A DNA stretch of 15,387 nucleotides. Source: Bacteroidota bacterium. Lineage in GTDB: Bacteria > Bacteroidota > Bacteroidia > Bacteroidales > Prolixibacteraceae. Positions 7,992-15,387 of this stretch are shown one piece after another. Numbering within the stretch: position 1 is the first letter of the stretch; the number at the start of each line of letters is the position of its first letter. The stretch covers positions 1 through 15,387 of the forward strand of contig DAOVTY010000043.1 of NCBI GenBank assembly GCA_030632865.1, in the 5' to 3' direction. The position numbers were made by a program, and so were the translations under genes. The notes beneath the pieces were generated by a model, which had not been told where the DNA came from, searched no databases, and saw nothing but the letters and a program-made list of their open reading frames with translations.

Positions 7992-8411
7992 CTAAATATT
8001 TAAAAAACTTTGAAGAGCTAGTTTGTAAGATTCTAATCCAAACCCCATAATACAGCCGCCGCAAACAGGGCCAATAACAGAATTGTGTCTGAAGTCTTCG
8101 CGTGTTAAAGTGTTCGAAATATGAACCTCAATTACTTTTGTATTAACCCCCGAAATAGCGTCGCGAATTGCGATAGAGGTGTGTGTGTATGCACCCGCAT
8201 TAATGATAATCCCGTCAGAATTAAAACCGTATTCATGAATTTTTTTAATTAGGTCGCATTCAATATTAGATTAAAAATATGCCAATGCATCCGAAGGAAA
8301 ATCCTCGCTTAGTTTTGTAAAAAACGATTCAAAACTTTCTGATCCATATATGCTTTTTTCGCGAATACCTAACAAATTTAAATTAGGTCCGTTAACTACC
8401 AGTATTTTCAT
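7992..8411 (-). pseudogene. aroQ: Type II 3-dehydroquinate dehydratase with an in-frame stop at codon 47
   Basis: Read through, this is a 139-residue frame with the complete AroQ pattern: NGPNLN (7-12), R17 and catalytic Y22 on the lid loop, NAGAYTHTS (71-79, with N71 and H77), EVHISN (95-100, with H97) and R108 in REDFRH. The enzyme dehydrates 3-dehydroquinate to 3-dehydroshikimate in the shikimate pathway. Codon 47 (plus-strand 8271-8273) is TAA where the family has the Gln of QSNxEG; one C-to-T change from CAA explains it. Residue 52, usually Gly in that motif, is Cys. There is no frameshift, and no ATG restart lies between codon 47 and residue 122, so only a 46-residue fragment is predicted. 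Placement beside pyk and divergent from xerD is the order I recall in Bacteroidota. A very recent pseudogene and a sequencing or assembly error are both possible. Confidence 0.88.
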
Positions 8412-8634
8412 TTTATTATAAATTTACATTAACAGTATTAAAACATGTAAATATCATTCTGTTAAAATTTTATATTGTAAATATAATCTTATTCTTTTTT
8501 ATACAATCTCGTTTAAGCTAAACAATATAGTAACTTTATATGTTAATTAGCGTATGTGAACAGTACTAATGTTTAATTAATAAGATTGCATTTAATTTTT
8601 AAATTGATTATTTTAATTATAAAAAAAGTAAGCT

Positions 8635-9534
8635 ATGAAATGGGAAGAAGGGAAAAAGGGGTACGAAAATTATTTGAAATTGGAGAAATCATTGTCGCCT
8701 AATTCAATTGCGGCATATATAAACGATGTTAATAAGCTAATAAACTTTTTAGTTGAAAAATTTAATGAAGTTGATCCTGAGAAAGTGAAGCTTCACCATC
8801 TTAAGAGTTTTGTCGAATCGTTAACTGAAAAAGGAGTTAGTCCAAGAACACAGGCACGTACAATTTCAGGAATAAAATCATTTTATAAATATTTATTAAT
8901 TGAAGGAAAAATTGAGAGTGATCCGACTGCATTATTAGAGTCGCCAAAAATTGGTCGTAAATTACCCGATATTTTGTCGATGGAAGAAATTGATACTTTG
9001 ATTGAAGGTATTGATTTAAATAAATCTGAAGGACAACGTAATAAAGCGATGCTAGAGACTTTATATAGTTGTGGACTGCGAGTTTCTGAATTGGTAGGTT
9101 TAAAAATTACGAACCTATTTTTCGAACAGGGTTTTGTAAAAGTAGAAGGAAAGGCTGGCAAAGAGAGATTAGTACCTGTAAGTGGAAGAGCAGTTGAAGA
9201 GATTAATGTATATTTAAGGGGTTACCGAAAAACATTAAATGTAAGTAAAGAGAGTGAAAATATTTTGTTTTTGAATAGAAGAGGTAAGCAGTTGAGTCGA
9301 GTAATGATTTTCACTATCATTAAAAACCTAGCAGAAAAGGTTGAACTTGGTAAAAAAATTAGTCCACATACTTTCAGGCACTCTTTTGCAACTCACCTTA
9401 TTAATGGTGGAGCCGATTTACGTGCTGTTCAGGAAATGCTTGGGCACGAGTCTATTTTAACAACCGAAATATATACACATTTAGATCGCGATTATCTGCG
9501 AAGCACAATTCATACTTTTCATCCCAGATCGTAA
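8635..9534 (+). CDS. xerD: Site-specific tyrosine recombinase XerD
   Basis: A 299-residue tyrosine recombinase. The N-terminal core-binding SAM-like domain (about 1-90) contains the usual SPNSIAAY and ISGIKSFYKYL helices. The catalytic domain carries R149 in CGLRVSEL, K173 on the beta hairpin, H245 and R248 in SPHTFRHSF, H271 in LGHES and the nucleophile Y280 in EIYTH. All six catalytic positions are present. Length and motif spacing are those of XerC/XerD, not of integrases from mobile elements, and there is no attachment site or cargo nearby. XerD with XerC resolves chromosome dimers at dif under FtsK control, and ftsK is in the same window. The label XerD rather than XerC rests on overall resemblance and on its position beside aroQ. 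The 223-bp gap to aroQ is AT-rich with no convincing promoter. Confidence 0.92.
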   Translation: MKWEEGKKGYENYLKLEKSLSPNSIAAYINDVNKLINFLVEKFNEVDPEKVKLHHLKSFVESLTEKGVSPRTQARTISGIKSFYKYLLIEGKIESDPTALLESPKIGRKLPDILSMEEIDTLIEGIDLNKSEGQRNKAMLETLYSCGLRVSELVGLKITNLFFEQGFVKVEGKAGKERLVPVSGRAVEEINVYLRGYRKTLNVSKESENILFLNRRGKQLSRVMIFTIIKNLAEKVELGKKISPHTFRHSFATHLINGGADLRAVQEMLGHESILTTEIYTHLDRDYLRSTIHTFHPRS

Positions 9535-9671
9535 TTGAAGAGAAATTTGAAACTAAATAGAGCAGTGTGAATTTTAATAATTTATGTTGCTTTGTTTTTA
9601 TATTGAACTTTTTTTTAAAAATAATTGTTAAGATATTGTTTAATTGGTACTAAAAAAGCCATAATAAATTA

Positions 9672-9683
9672 CGAATATATTCG
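9672..9683. promoter_or_regulatory. 12-bp perfect palindrome upstream of pckA
   Basis: CGAATATATTCG is a perfect inverted repeat whose centre is about 37 bp before the transcript start predicted from the TATTTTTG element, roughly where a -33 box should be. That position would suit an operator. No known regulator's site is recognised, and the symmetry does not extend beyond these 12 bases. Confidence 0.35.
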
Positions 9684-9700
9684 AAATTGTGAAAAAAAAC

Positions 9701-9708
9701 TATTTTTG
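9701..9708 (+). promoter_or_regulatory. Candidate -7 element for pckA
   Basis: TATTTTTG matches TAnnTTTG and lies 56 bp before the pckA ATG. No TTTG -33 box is found at the usual spacing; the nearest sequence, TTCG, is the right half of the palindrome at 9672-9683, which may mean an activator is needed. Confidence 0.35.
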
Positions 9709-9764
9709 TTTACCGATTTGTTTTAAGAAAGATATATATATATTAAGTTAATTATTAGGTAGTT

Positions 9765-11372
9765 ATGAAAAAACTGGATTTGTCGAAGTACGGAATCACA
9801 AGTACTCAAGAAATTATTTACAACCCATCTTACCAACAACTTTTTGATGAGGAAATGAAAACTGACCTCGAAGGGTATGAAAAAGGTCAGCTAACAGAGT
9901 TAGATGCTGTTAATGTTATGACAGGTATTTTTACAGGTCGCTCTCCAAAAGATAAATTTATTGTTGAGGATGACGTAACACGTGATACAATTTGGTGGAC
10001 CACACCTGAATCACCAAACGATAATAAACCAACAACTCCCGAAGTTTGGAATGATTTAAAAAATACAGTTGCGAAACAACTAACAGGGAAAAGACTTTTT
10101 GTAGTAGATACTTTTGCAGGAGCAAACGAAGATTCGCGTCTTAAAGTTCGTTTTATTATGGAAGTTGCATGGCAAGCACATTTTGTGAAAAATATGTTTA
10201 TTCGTCCAACCGATGAGGAATTAGAAAACTACGGCGAGCCTGATTTCGTTTCGTTAAACGGTTCTAAAACTGTAAATACTGATTGGGAAAGACATGGTTT
10301 ACATTCAGAAAATTTTACTGTTTTTAACTTAACAGAAAAAATGCACGTTGTTGGTGGTAGCTGGTATGGTGGCGAAATGAAAAAAGGTATTTTTGCAATG
10401 ATGAACTATTATCTTCCACTTAACGGAATGGCTGCAATGCACTGTTCTGCAAATGTTGGAGCAAATGGCGATACTGCTATTTTCTTTGGACTTTCAGGAA
10501 CAGGTAAAACAACACTTTCTACCGATCCAAAACGTCAGTTAATTGGCGACGATGAGCATGGTTGGGACGATAATGGTATTTTCAACTTCGAAGGCGGATG
10601 TTACGCGAAAACAATTAACCTCGACAAAGAGGCTGAGCCGGATATTTTCGGAGCCATTAAACGCGATGCTCTTCTTGAAAACGTAACAGTTGACAAAGAT
10701 GGAAAGATAGATTTTACTGATGGTTCTGTTACAGCAAACACTCGTGTTTCTTATCCAATTTATCATATCGATAATATTATTAAGCCAATTTCGAAAGCTG
10801 GTCACGCAAATAAAGTTATCTTTTTAACGGCCGATGCTTTTGGAGTAATGCCTCCGGTAGCAAAATTAACTCCCGAACAAACTAAATACCAGTTTCTTTC
10901 AGGATTTACAGCTAAACTTGCAGGTACCGAGCGTGGAATAACTACTCCTCAACCTACTTTCTCAGCATGTTTTGGTGCAGCTTTCCTTTCTCTTCATCCA
11001 ACTAAATATGGACAAGAGTTAGTAAGAAAAATGGAAGAGCACGGAGCCGAAGCATACATTGTGAATACAGGTTGGAACGGAACCGGAAAACGAATTTCTA
11101 TTCAGGATACCCGTGGAATTATTGATGCAATTTTAGATGGTTCTATCGAAAGTGCAGAAACCAAAAATCTTCCAATATTCAACTTAGAAATACCAACTTC
11201 ACTTGCCGGAGTTGACACTGATATTTTAGATCCACGCGATACTTATTCAGACTCTAAAGAGTGGGATGATAAAGCAAAAGATTTGGCGGGGCGTTTCATT
11301 AAAAACTTTGTTAAATATACCGACAACGACGAAGGAAAAGCCTTAGTTGCTGCTGGTCCTCAGTTAGACTAA
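9765..11372 (+). CDS. pckA: Phosphoenolpyruvate carboxykinase (ATP)
   Basis: A 535-residue cytoplasmic enzyme interconverting oxaloacetate + ATP and phosphoenolpyruvate + CO2 + ADP. In fermentative Bacteroidota it often runs toward oxaloacetate on the way to succinate, which is family knowledge and not visible here. Visible elements are GRSPKDKF with R59 at the oxaloacetate site, the P-loop GLSGTGKTT at 242-250 (K248, T249), the metal-binding kinase-2 aspartates D262-D263 in LIGDDEHGW, and the GTERGIT to FSACFG block that holds the substrate-binding arginine. The ATP-type P-loop and length exclude the GTP-dependent family. The start agrees with the usual N-terminus of about 60 residues before RSPKD. 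It is a single-gene unit, with its own candidate -7 element and palindrome upstream and a strong terminator 21 bp after the stop. Confidence 0.97.
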   Translation: MKKLDLSKYGITSTQEIIYNPSYQQLFDEEMKTDLEGYEKGQLTELDAVNVMTGIFTGRSPKDKFIVEDDVTRDTIWWTTPESPNDNKPTTPEVWNDLKNTVAKQLTGKRLFVVDTFAGANEDSRLKVRFIMEVAWQAHFVKNMFIRPTDEELENYGEPDFVSLNGSKTVNTDWERHGLHSENFTVFNLTEKMHVVGGSWYGGEMKKGIFAMMNYYLPLNGMAAMHCSANVGANGDTAIFFGLSGTGKTTLSTDPKRQLIGDDEHGWDDNGIFNFEGGCYAKTINLDKEAEPDIFGAIKRDALLENVTVDKDGKIDFTDGSVTANTRVSYPIYHIDNIIKPISKAGHANKVIFLTADAFGVMPPVAKLTPEQTKYQFLSGFTAKLAGTERGITTPQPTFSACFGAAFLSLHPTKYGQELVRKMEEHGAEAYIVNTGWNGTGKRISIQDTRGIIDAILDGSIESAETKNLPIFNLEIPTSLAGVDTDILDPRDTYSDSKEWDDKAKDLAGRFIKNFVKYTDNDEGKALVAAGPQLD

Positions 11373-11393
11373 TATATTTTTAATATATATATC

Positions 11394-11426
11394 AAAACCT
11401 TCTGCCATTTGGTGGAAGGTTTTTTT
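11394..11426 (+). terminator. Rho-independent terminator of pckA
   Basis: AAAACCTTC-TG-CC pairs with GG-TG-GAAGGTTTT around an ATTT loop, giving a 13-bp stem that includes two G-T wobbles, followed by a run of seven T from 11420. It ends the pckA transcript and separates it from the ClC genes. Confidence 0.88.
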
Positions 11427-11515
11427 ATGACCAATTTTTAGTCTAAATGAAATTCGCTGGTTTATTTGAGCATTTATTCTTGTAACCCCATGCTTTTATT
11501 ACTTTTACGCTCTTA

Positions 11516-13294
11516 ATGAGTAAACGACTTCGCATAGTAGCAAGATTCCATCTTTGGCGTATGAAAAATATGAGTGATCGTGGTTTTATAACTGCGCTCA
11601 GCGTTGTAGTTGGTTTACTATCTGGTTTTGCTGCAGTAATTATTAAAAATGCAGTGAGGACTACACATTACCTCGTTAATTTGATGGTTTCGCAAGAGGT
11701 GCATAACTACATCTATTTTGCTTTGCCCCTTGCAGGAATTGCTTTAACAGTAATATTTGTAAGGTATTTTGTACGAAAGGAGGTGCGACATGGAATTCCA
11801 AATGTACTTCACAGTATTTCTCAAACAAAAGGCCGAATTAGAAATCACAATTTGTTTTCATCTGTTATTGCAAGTTCGTTAACCGTAGGTTTTGGTGGTT
11901 CGGTTGGTTTAGAGGGACCAACTGTCGCTACTGGCTCTGCGTGGGGATCATTGCTTGCAAGGTATTTTAGGTTAGATTATAAAAGTTCAATTTTAATGCT
12001 TGCATGTGCTTCGGCAGGTGCAATGGCAGCTATTTTTAAAGCACCAATTGCAGCTATCGTTTTTGCCGTGGAAGTAATAATGATAGACCTCACAGTTTTT
12101 TCGCTGGTGCCTCTGTTACTATCTTCAGGAACAGCCATCTTGGTTTCTTATTTTTTTTTGGGGCAAGATGTTTTATACCCGTTTGAAGTAGAACAATCTT
12201 TAGAATTATCAGATTTGCCCTATTATATTTTGTTGGGAATTGTTGCTGGGTTTGTCTCTGTATATTTTACACGAATGTATATTTATATTGGCGAAGTGTT
12301 TGAAAAAATAAACAAGGGGATAACACGACTTTTGATAGGTGGTATCGGATTGGGTGTCCTCATATTTTTCTTTCCATCGTTATTTGGCGAAGGTTATGAA
12401 GCAATAAATGCGTGCTTGGCTGGCGATCTGGGATATCTTTTTAACAACAGTTTGTTTAGCGGATTCAGAGATGAACTTTGGGCTGCATTAATTCTACTGG
12501 TAGCTGTAATTATTTTAAAAATTATAGCAACTTCTTTAACATTTGGTGCCGGAGGCGTGGGAGGAATTTTTGCACCCACACTTTTTATGGGAGTGAATAC
12601 CGGAATGCTTTTTGCACAAATTGTGAATTTATTGGGAATTAAACAGGTGAGTACCAATAATTTTGCTTTGATTGGGATGGCAGGATTAATTGCGGGAGTT
12701 TTACATGCTCCGCTAACAGGTATTTTTCTTATAGCCGATATTTCTGGTGGGTACAAACTATTTGTGCCGCTAATGATAACAGCAACTTTCGCATATATAA
12801 TTGTTCGTACTTTTACTCCTAATTCTGTGTACCATGTTCAGTTGGCTCGTAGAAAGGAGCTTTTAACACACGATAAAGATGCCAATGTTTTACAGATGCT
12901 CGAAGTAAAAAAACTAATTGAAACCGACTTTGAGATTTTAACTCCCGATGCTACTTTAAGAGACTTGACCGAAGCTATTTCGCGAAATCACAGGAATTTA
13001 TTCCCAGTTGTAGACGAGGAAGGAGTTTTGAAAGGAATGGTGAAAATGGATGACGTACGAAGTATGATTTTTCATCACGATTTATACGATACTGTAAAAA
13101 TTAGTGAGATAATGTATATGCCGGCAAATCACATCGATCCCAACGATAGTATGGAGATTGTTGCAAATAAATTTGAGTCTTCATCAATATTTAATCTTGC
13201 AGTTATCGAGAACGGTAAATATATTGGTTTTATTTCTAGGGCACGAGTCTTTTCCAAATACAGAAAACAGATAAAAGATGTATCGCACGTTTAA
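11516..13294 (+). CDS. ClC family chloride channel/transporter with CBS pair (first tandem copy)
   Basis: A 592-residue inner-membrane protein. The ClC core covers about residues 20-440, followed by two cytoplasmic CBS domains (about 469-525 and 530-585). Motif 1 reads RHGIP (91-95), with His92 where E. coli ClC-ec1 has the chloride-coordinating Ser107. The gating glutamate is E133 in GLEGP, motif 3 is GGIFAPTLFMG, and Y439 corresponds to pore Tyr445. At the internal proton glutamate position (E203 in ClC-ec1) there is Val187, as in animal ClC channels. Such a residue does not settle channel versus antiporter, since some bacterial antiporters also lack the acid. CBS pairs commonly bind adenine nucleotides. 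A related paralog begins before this gene ends. No promoter is convincing upstream. A later ATG (codon 16 or 19) is possible, but the first start aligns better with the paralog. Confidence 0.93.
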   Translation: MSKRLRIVARFHLWRMKNMSDRGFITALSVVVGLLSGFAAVIIKNAVRTTHYLVNLMVSQEVHNYIYFALPLAGIALTVIFVRYFVRKEVRHGIPNVLHSISQTKGRIRNHNLFSSVIASSLTVGFGGSVGLEGPTVATGSAWGSLLARYFRLDYKSSILMLACASAGAMAAIFKAPIAAIVFAVEVIMIDLTVFSLVPLLLSSGTAILVSYFFLGQDVLYPFEVEQSLELSDLPYYILLGIVAGFVSVYFTRMYIYIGEVFEKINKGITRLLIGGIGLGVLIFFFPSLFGEGYEAINACLAGDLGYLFNNSLFSGFRDELWAALILLVAVIILKIIATSLTFGAGGVGGIFAPTLFMGVNTGMLFAQIVNLLGIKQVSTNNFALIGMAGLIAGVLHAPLTGIFLIADISGGYKLFVPLMITATFAYIIVRTFTPNSVYHVQLARRKELLTHDKDANVLQMLEVKKLIETDFEILTPDATLRDLTEAISRNHRNLFPVVDEEGVLKGMVKMDDVRSMIFHHDLYDTVKISEIMYMPANHIDPNDSMEIVANKFESSSIFNLAVIENGKYIGFISRARVFSKYRKQIKDVSHV

Positions 13295-15083
13295 AATATT
13301 ATGGCGTCGTAATTCAAAACAATGGCTTAACAAGGTAGTAGCTTGGCGTATCGCAAATATTTCGGAAAGGAATTTTCTATACATTTTAAGTTTAGTAGTT
13401 GGTGTTTTTAGTGGATTGGCTGCAATGCTTTTAAAGAACTCAATCCATTTTGTTGCCGAAAAACTTACTGGTTATAGCGAGGTTTATGAAATTAGCTACT
13501 TATATTTATTCCTTCCTTTACTCGGGATTTTAATATCCACACTTTTTGTTAAATTCATAATTAAAGACAACATAGGACACGGTGTTGCAAAAATACTCTA
13601 TTCTATTTCGCAGAAAAGCAGTCGGTTAAAGCCACACAATACTTATTCTTCTATGTTTGCTAGTTCGCTAACAATTGGTTTTGGTGGCTCGGTTGGAGCA
13701 GAGGCTCCAATTGTTTTAACGGGTGCTTCAATCGGTTCGAACCTCGCGCGCATATTCAAACTAAAATATAAGTATGTAACATTAATGGTTGGTTGTGGCG
13801 CGGCGGGTGCAATTGCAGGAATTTTTAACGCGCCAATGGCAGGTATTGTTTTTACCCTCGAAGTTTTAATGCTCGACCTTACAATGGCATATTTAATTCC
13901 TCTTTTGTTGTCGGCAGTTTCGGCTACAGTGATTTCTTATTTTTTTATGGGACACGAAGTATTGCTACGATTTAATCCAGTCCATACATTCGAAATAAAC
14001 ACTATTTGGGTATATATTTTACTGGGAATTTTTACCGGTTTGCTGGGATATTATTTTACCCGAATTTCTATGTATTTCGAAAAAATATTGTCTGGGATTA
14101 ATAATTGGATTGTTAGATTATTAGCCGGTGGATTTATTTTGGGACTACTAATTTTTATTTTTCCACCACTTTGGGGCGAAGGATATTCAAGTATTACAGA
14201 CATTTTTAGTGGACAAGGTGTCAATTTGTTAAACAATTCTCTTTTTTACGAATGGAAAGATAATGCATATTTAGTTCTAGTTGTATTGGCCGGAATTTTA
14301 ATTTTTAAAGTATTTGCAATGGCAGCAACTACTGGCTCGGGTGGTGTTGGTGGTATATTTGCACCTACACTTTTTATGGGTGCAATTGCCGGTTTCTTTT
14401 TGGTTTCATTACTAAATACTTTTTATGATTTAGGGTTGCCCGAAGAGAATTTTGCTCTTGCCGGAATGGCAGGAATGATGGCAGCAGTGATGCATGCACC
14501 ATTAACCGGAATATTTTTATCTGCTGAAATAACGGGTGGTTACGATATGTTTATACCCTTATTAATTACTTCAACTGTTGCATACGTAACAATTATGCGT
14601 TTCGAGCCACATTCGGTTTACACAAAAAGGTTGGCAACGCGCGGAGAGTTAATTACTCATCATAAAGATAAAGCCGTTTTACGTTCAATGGAACTGAAAA
14701 AGTTGATTGAAAATGATTTTGAAATAATTTCGCCCGAAGCAACTTTAAGAGATTTAGTTGATGCAGTTTCAAAATCACACAGAAATTTATTTCCTGTTGT
14801 AGATGAAACTGGACAGCTAAAAGGAATGGTTAAACTTTATGATGTGAAAAATCTGATTTTTGAAACCGATTTGTACGACTCTGTTTTTGTGAAAGATTTA
14901 ATGTATATGCCCGAGCATTTTATTGCGCCATCAGACACAATGGAAATGGTAGCCGAAAAATTTGAAACTTCAAATCGCTATAATCTTGCCGTTATCAACG
15001 AAGGAAGATATTTGGGTTTTATTTCTCGTGCTGTGGTTTTTTCAAAATACCGGAAAACACTGCAATATTTTTCTCATGAATAA
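13278..15083 (+). CDS. ClC family chloride channel/transporter with CBS pair (second tandem copy)
   Basis: A 601-residue paralog of the preceding gene, colinear over its whole length: ClC core about 30-450, then CBS domains about 478-533 and 538-595. Its ATG lies 17 bp inside the upstream gene in another frame, which suggests translational coupling; no other ATG occurs before residue 50. The filter motifs have drifted further than in copy one: GHGVA (100-104) lacks the usual proline, and the gate motif reads GAEAP, keeping E142 but replacing the following glycine with alanine. Motif 3 (GGIFAPTLFMG) and pore tyrosine Y448 are retained, and the internal proton-glutamate position is Val196. ClC proteins are dimers with one pore per subunit, so these co-expressed copies could form heterodimers (inference). 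The substrate is presumably chloride or another small anion. The reading frame shows no damage. Confidence 0.92.
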   Translation: MYRTFKILWRRNSKQWLNKVVAWRIANISERNFLYILSLVVGVFSGLAAMLLKNSIHFVAEKLTGYSEVYEISYLYLFLPLLGILISTLFVKFIIKDNIGHGVAKILYSISQKSSRLKPHNTYSSMFASSLTIGFGGSVGAEAPIVLTGASIGSNLARIFKLKYKYVTLMVGCGAAGAIAGIFNAPMAGIVFTLEVLMLDLTMAYLIPLLLSAVSATVISYFFMGHEVLLRFNPVHTFEINTIWVYILLGIFTGLLGYYFTRISMYFEKILSGINNWIVRLLAGGFILGLLIFIFPPLWGEGYSSITDIFSGQGVNLLNNSLFYEWKDNAYLVLVVLAGILIFKVFAMAATTGSGGVGGIFAPTLFMGAIAGFFLVSLLNTFYDLGLPEENFALAGMAGMMAAVMHAPLTGIFLSAEITGGYDMFIPLLITSTVAYVTIMRFEPHSVYTKRLATRGELITHHKDKAVLRSMELKKLIENDFEIISPEATLRDLVDAVSKSHRNLFPVVDETGQLKGMVKLYDVKNLIFETDLYDSVFVKDLMYMPEHFIAPSDTMEMVAEKFETSNRYNLAVINEGRYLGFISRAVVFSKYRKTLQYFSHE

Positions 15084-15267
15084 ATAGAGCTTAGACTTTT
15101 ATATTTGAGTACTGAGATTATTTGAAAATGAAAGCTCAATAATACAAAAAAATGATTTTTAGTTACTTAGTACTTTACTGTTTTTGTGGCATAATCTTTT
15201 TTGAAAATTAGAATATTTGTATTGAAAAATTTTATACTTTCGAAAAAATTACAAACAATCTAATAAC

Positions 15268-15387
15268 ATGATTTCACGCCGCTCCTTTATTTCAAAAAGC
15301 TCACTTGCAGCTGTCGCTGTTGGTATTTCAAAATCAGCATTTTCAAGTAGTTCTTTTCAGAATAATAACAAATTACCGATAGTAATT
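15268..15387 (+). CDS. Tat-exported protein, N-terminus only (possibly N4-(beta-N-acetylglucosaminyl)-L-asparaginase)
   Basis: The first 40 codons of a gene cut by the window edge. The N-terminus has a twin-arginine signal: SRRSFI at residues 3-8, then a mildly hydrophobic, Ala/Val/Ser-rich stretch to about residue 26 and a polar SSSS linker. Directly after come NNNK and LPIVI, which look like the first strand of the mature protein. Bacteroidota glycosylasparaginases (Ntn-hydrolases that release Asn-linked sugars) often start with a Tat signal followed by a similar K-P-I/V-V-I strand, so that family is my best guess, but the fragment is too short to prove it. The preceding 184-bp gap shows no clear promoter or terminator. 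Confidence 0.6.
   Translation, partial: MISRRSFISKSSLAAVAVGISKSAFSSSSFQNNNKLPIVI

Noticed and set aside
8179..8188. Short GT repeat (five units) in aroQ as a phase-variation tract
   Set aside because: It encodes the conserved YTHT catalytic loop, is only five dinucleotide units long, and the frame across it is intact. The defect in the gene is a nonsense codon elsewhere.
8412..8634. Hidden small gene or RNA between aroQ and xerD
   Set aside because: The 223 bp are strongly AT-rich with many stops, no hairpin-plus-T tract and no consensus promoter; only near-matches such as TAACTTTA at 8531-8538.
8635..9534. Tyrosine recombinase as the integrase of a mobile element
   Set aside because: The protein has XerC/XerD length and motifs, neighbours are housekeeping genes, and there are no tRNA, attachment repeats or cargo genes nearby.
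15084..15267. Terminator or promoter between the second ClC gene and the Tat protein
   Set aside because: GAGCTT/AAGCTC could pair only across a loop of about 40 nt, and the TACTTTCG near 15235 does not fit the -7 consensus at proper spacing from TTTG.

Overview
The window looks like a chromosomal housekeeping segment of a low-GC Bacteroidota, most likely Bacteroidales/Marinilabiliales. Four lines support this. The intergenic DNA is AT-rich and start codons lack clear Shine-Dalgarno sequences. Several genes are preceded by the Bacteroidota-type -7 element TAnnTTTG. The ftsK-lolA pair and the pyk/aroQ/xerD cluster are arrangements I recall from this phylum. Protein details, such as the pyruvate kinase N-terminus and the CBS-tailed ClC proteins, also fit. 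The taxonomic call is inference; no rRNA or other marker gene is present.

Layout. At the left, three minus-strand genes: a calcineurin-type metallophosphoesterase (40-957), then an ornithine carbamoyltransferase (1128-2126) lying 67 bp downstream of a carbamate kinase (2194-3150). The last two form a probable operon that could convert citrulline to ornithine and capture ATP from carbamoyl phosphate. Divergent from them is the plus-strand pair ftsK (3370-5736) and lolA (5748-6398), 11 bp apart, serving chromosome segregation at the septum and periplasmic lipoprotein trafficking. Convergent to lolA is pyruvate kinase (6474-7892, minus), with the best promoter in the window. Upstream of it lies aroQ (7992-8411, minus), whose reading frame is complete and keeps its catalytic residues but carries an in-frame TAA at codon 47. 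Divergent from aroQ is xerD (8635-9534). Next come ATP-dependent PEP carboxykinase (9765-11372) with a strong intrinsic terminator, then two overlapping tandem ClC-CBS transporter/channel paralogs (11516-13294 and 13278-15083). The first 40 codons of a Tat-exported protein (from 15268) run off the right edge.

How the genes relate. Pyruvate kinase and PEP carboxykinase act around the same metabolic node (PEP/pyruvate/oxaloacetate) but are separate transcription units. FtsK and XerD are functional partners in chromosome-dimer resolution and lie about 3 kb apart here. The shikimate-pathway gene between pyk and xerD appears broken or mis-sequenced.

I see no mobile element, CRISPR array, tRNA, rRNA, phage or defence module. 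The most notable observations are the single-codon nonsense in an otherwise intact aroQ and the co-translated pair of divergent ClC paralogs with unusual selectivity-filter and proton-path residues. I did not find an undescribed multigene system.
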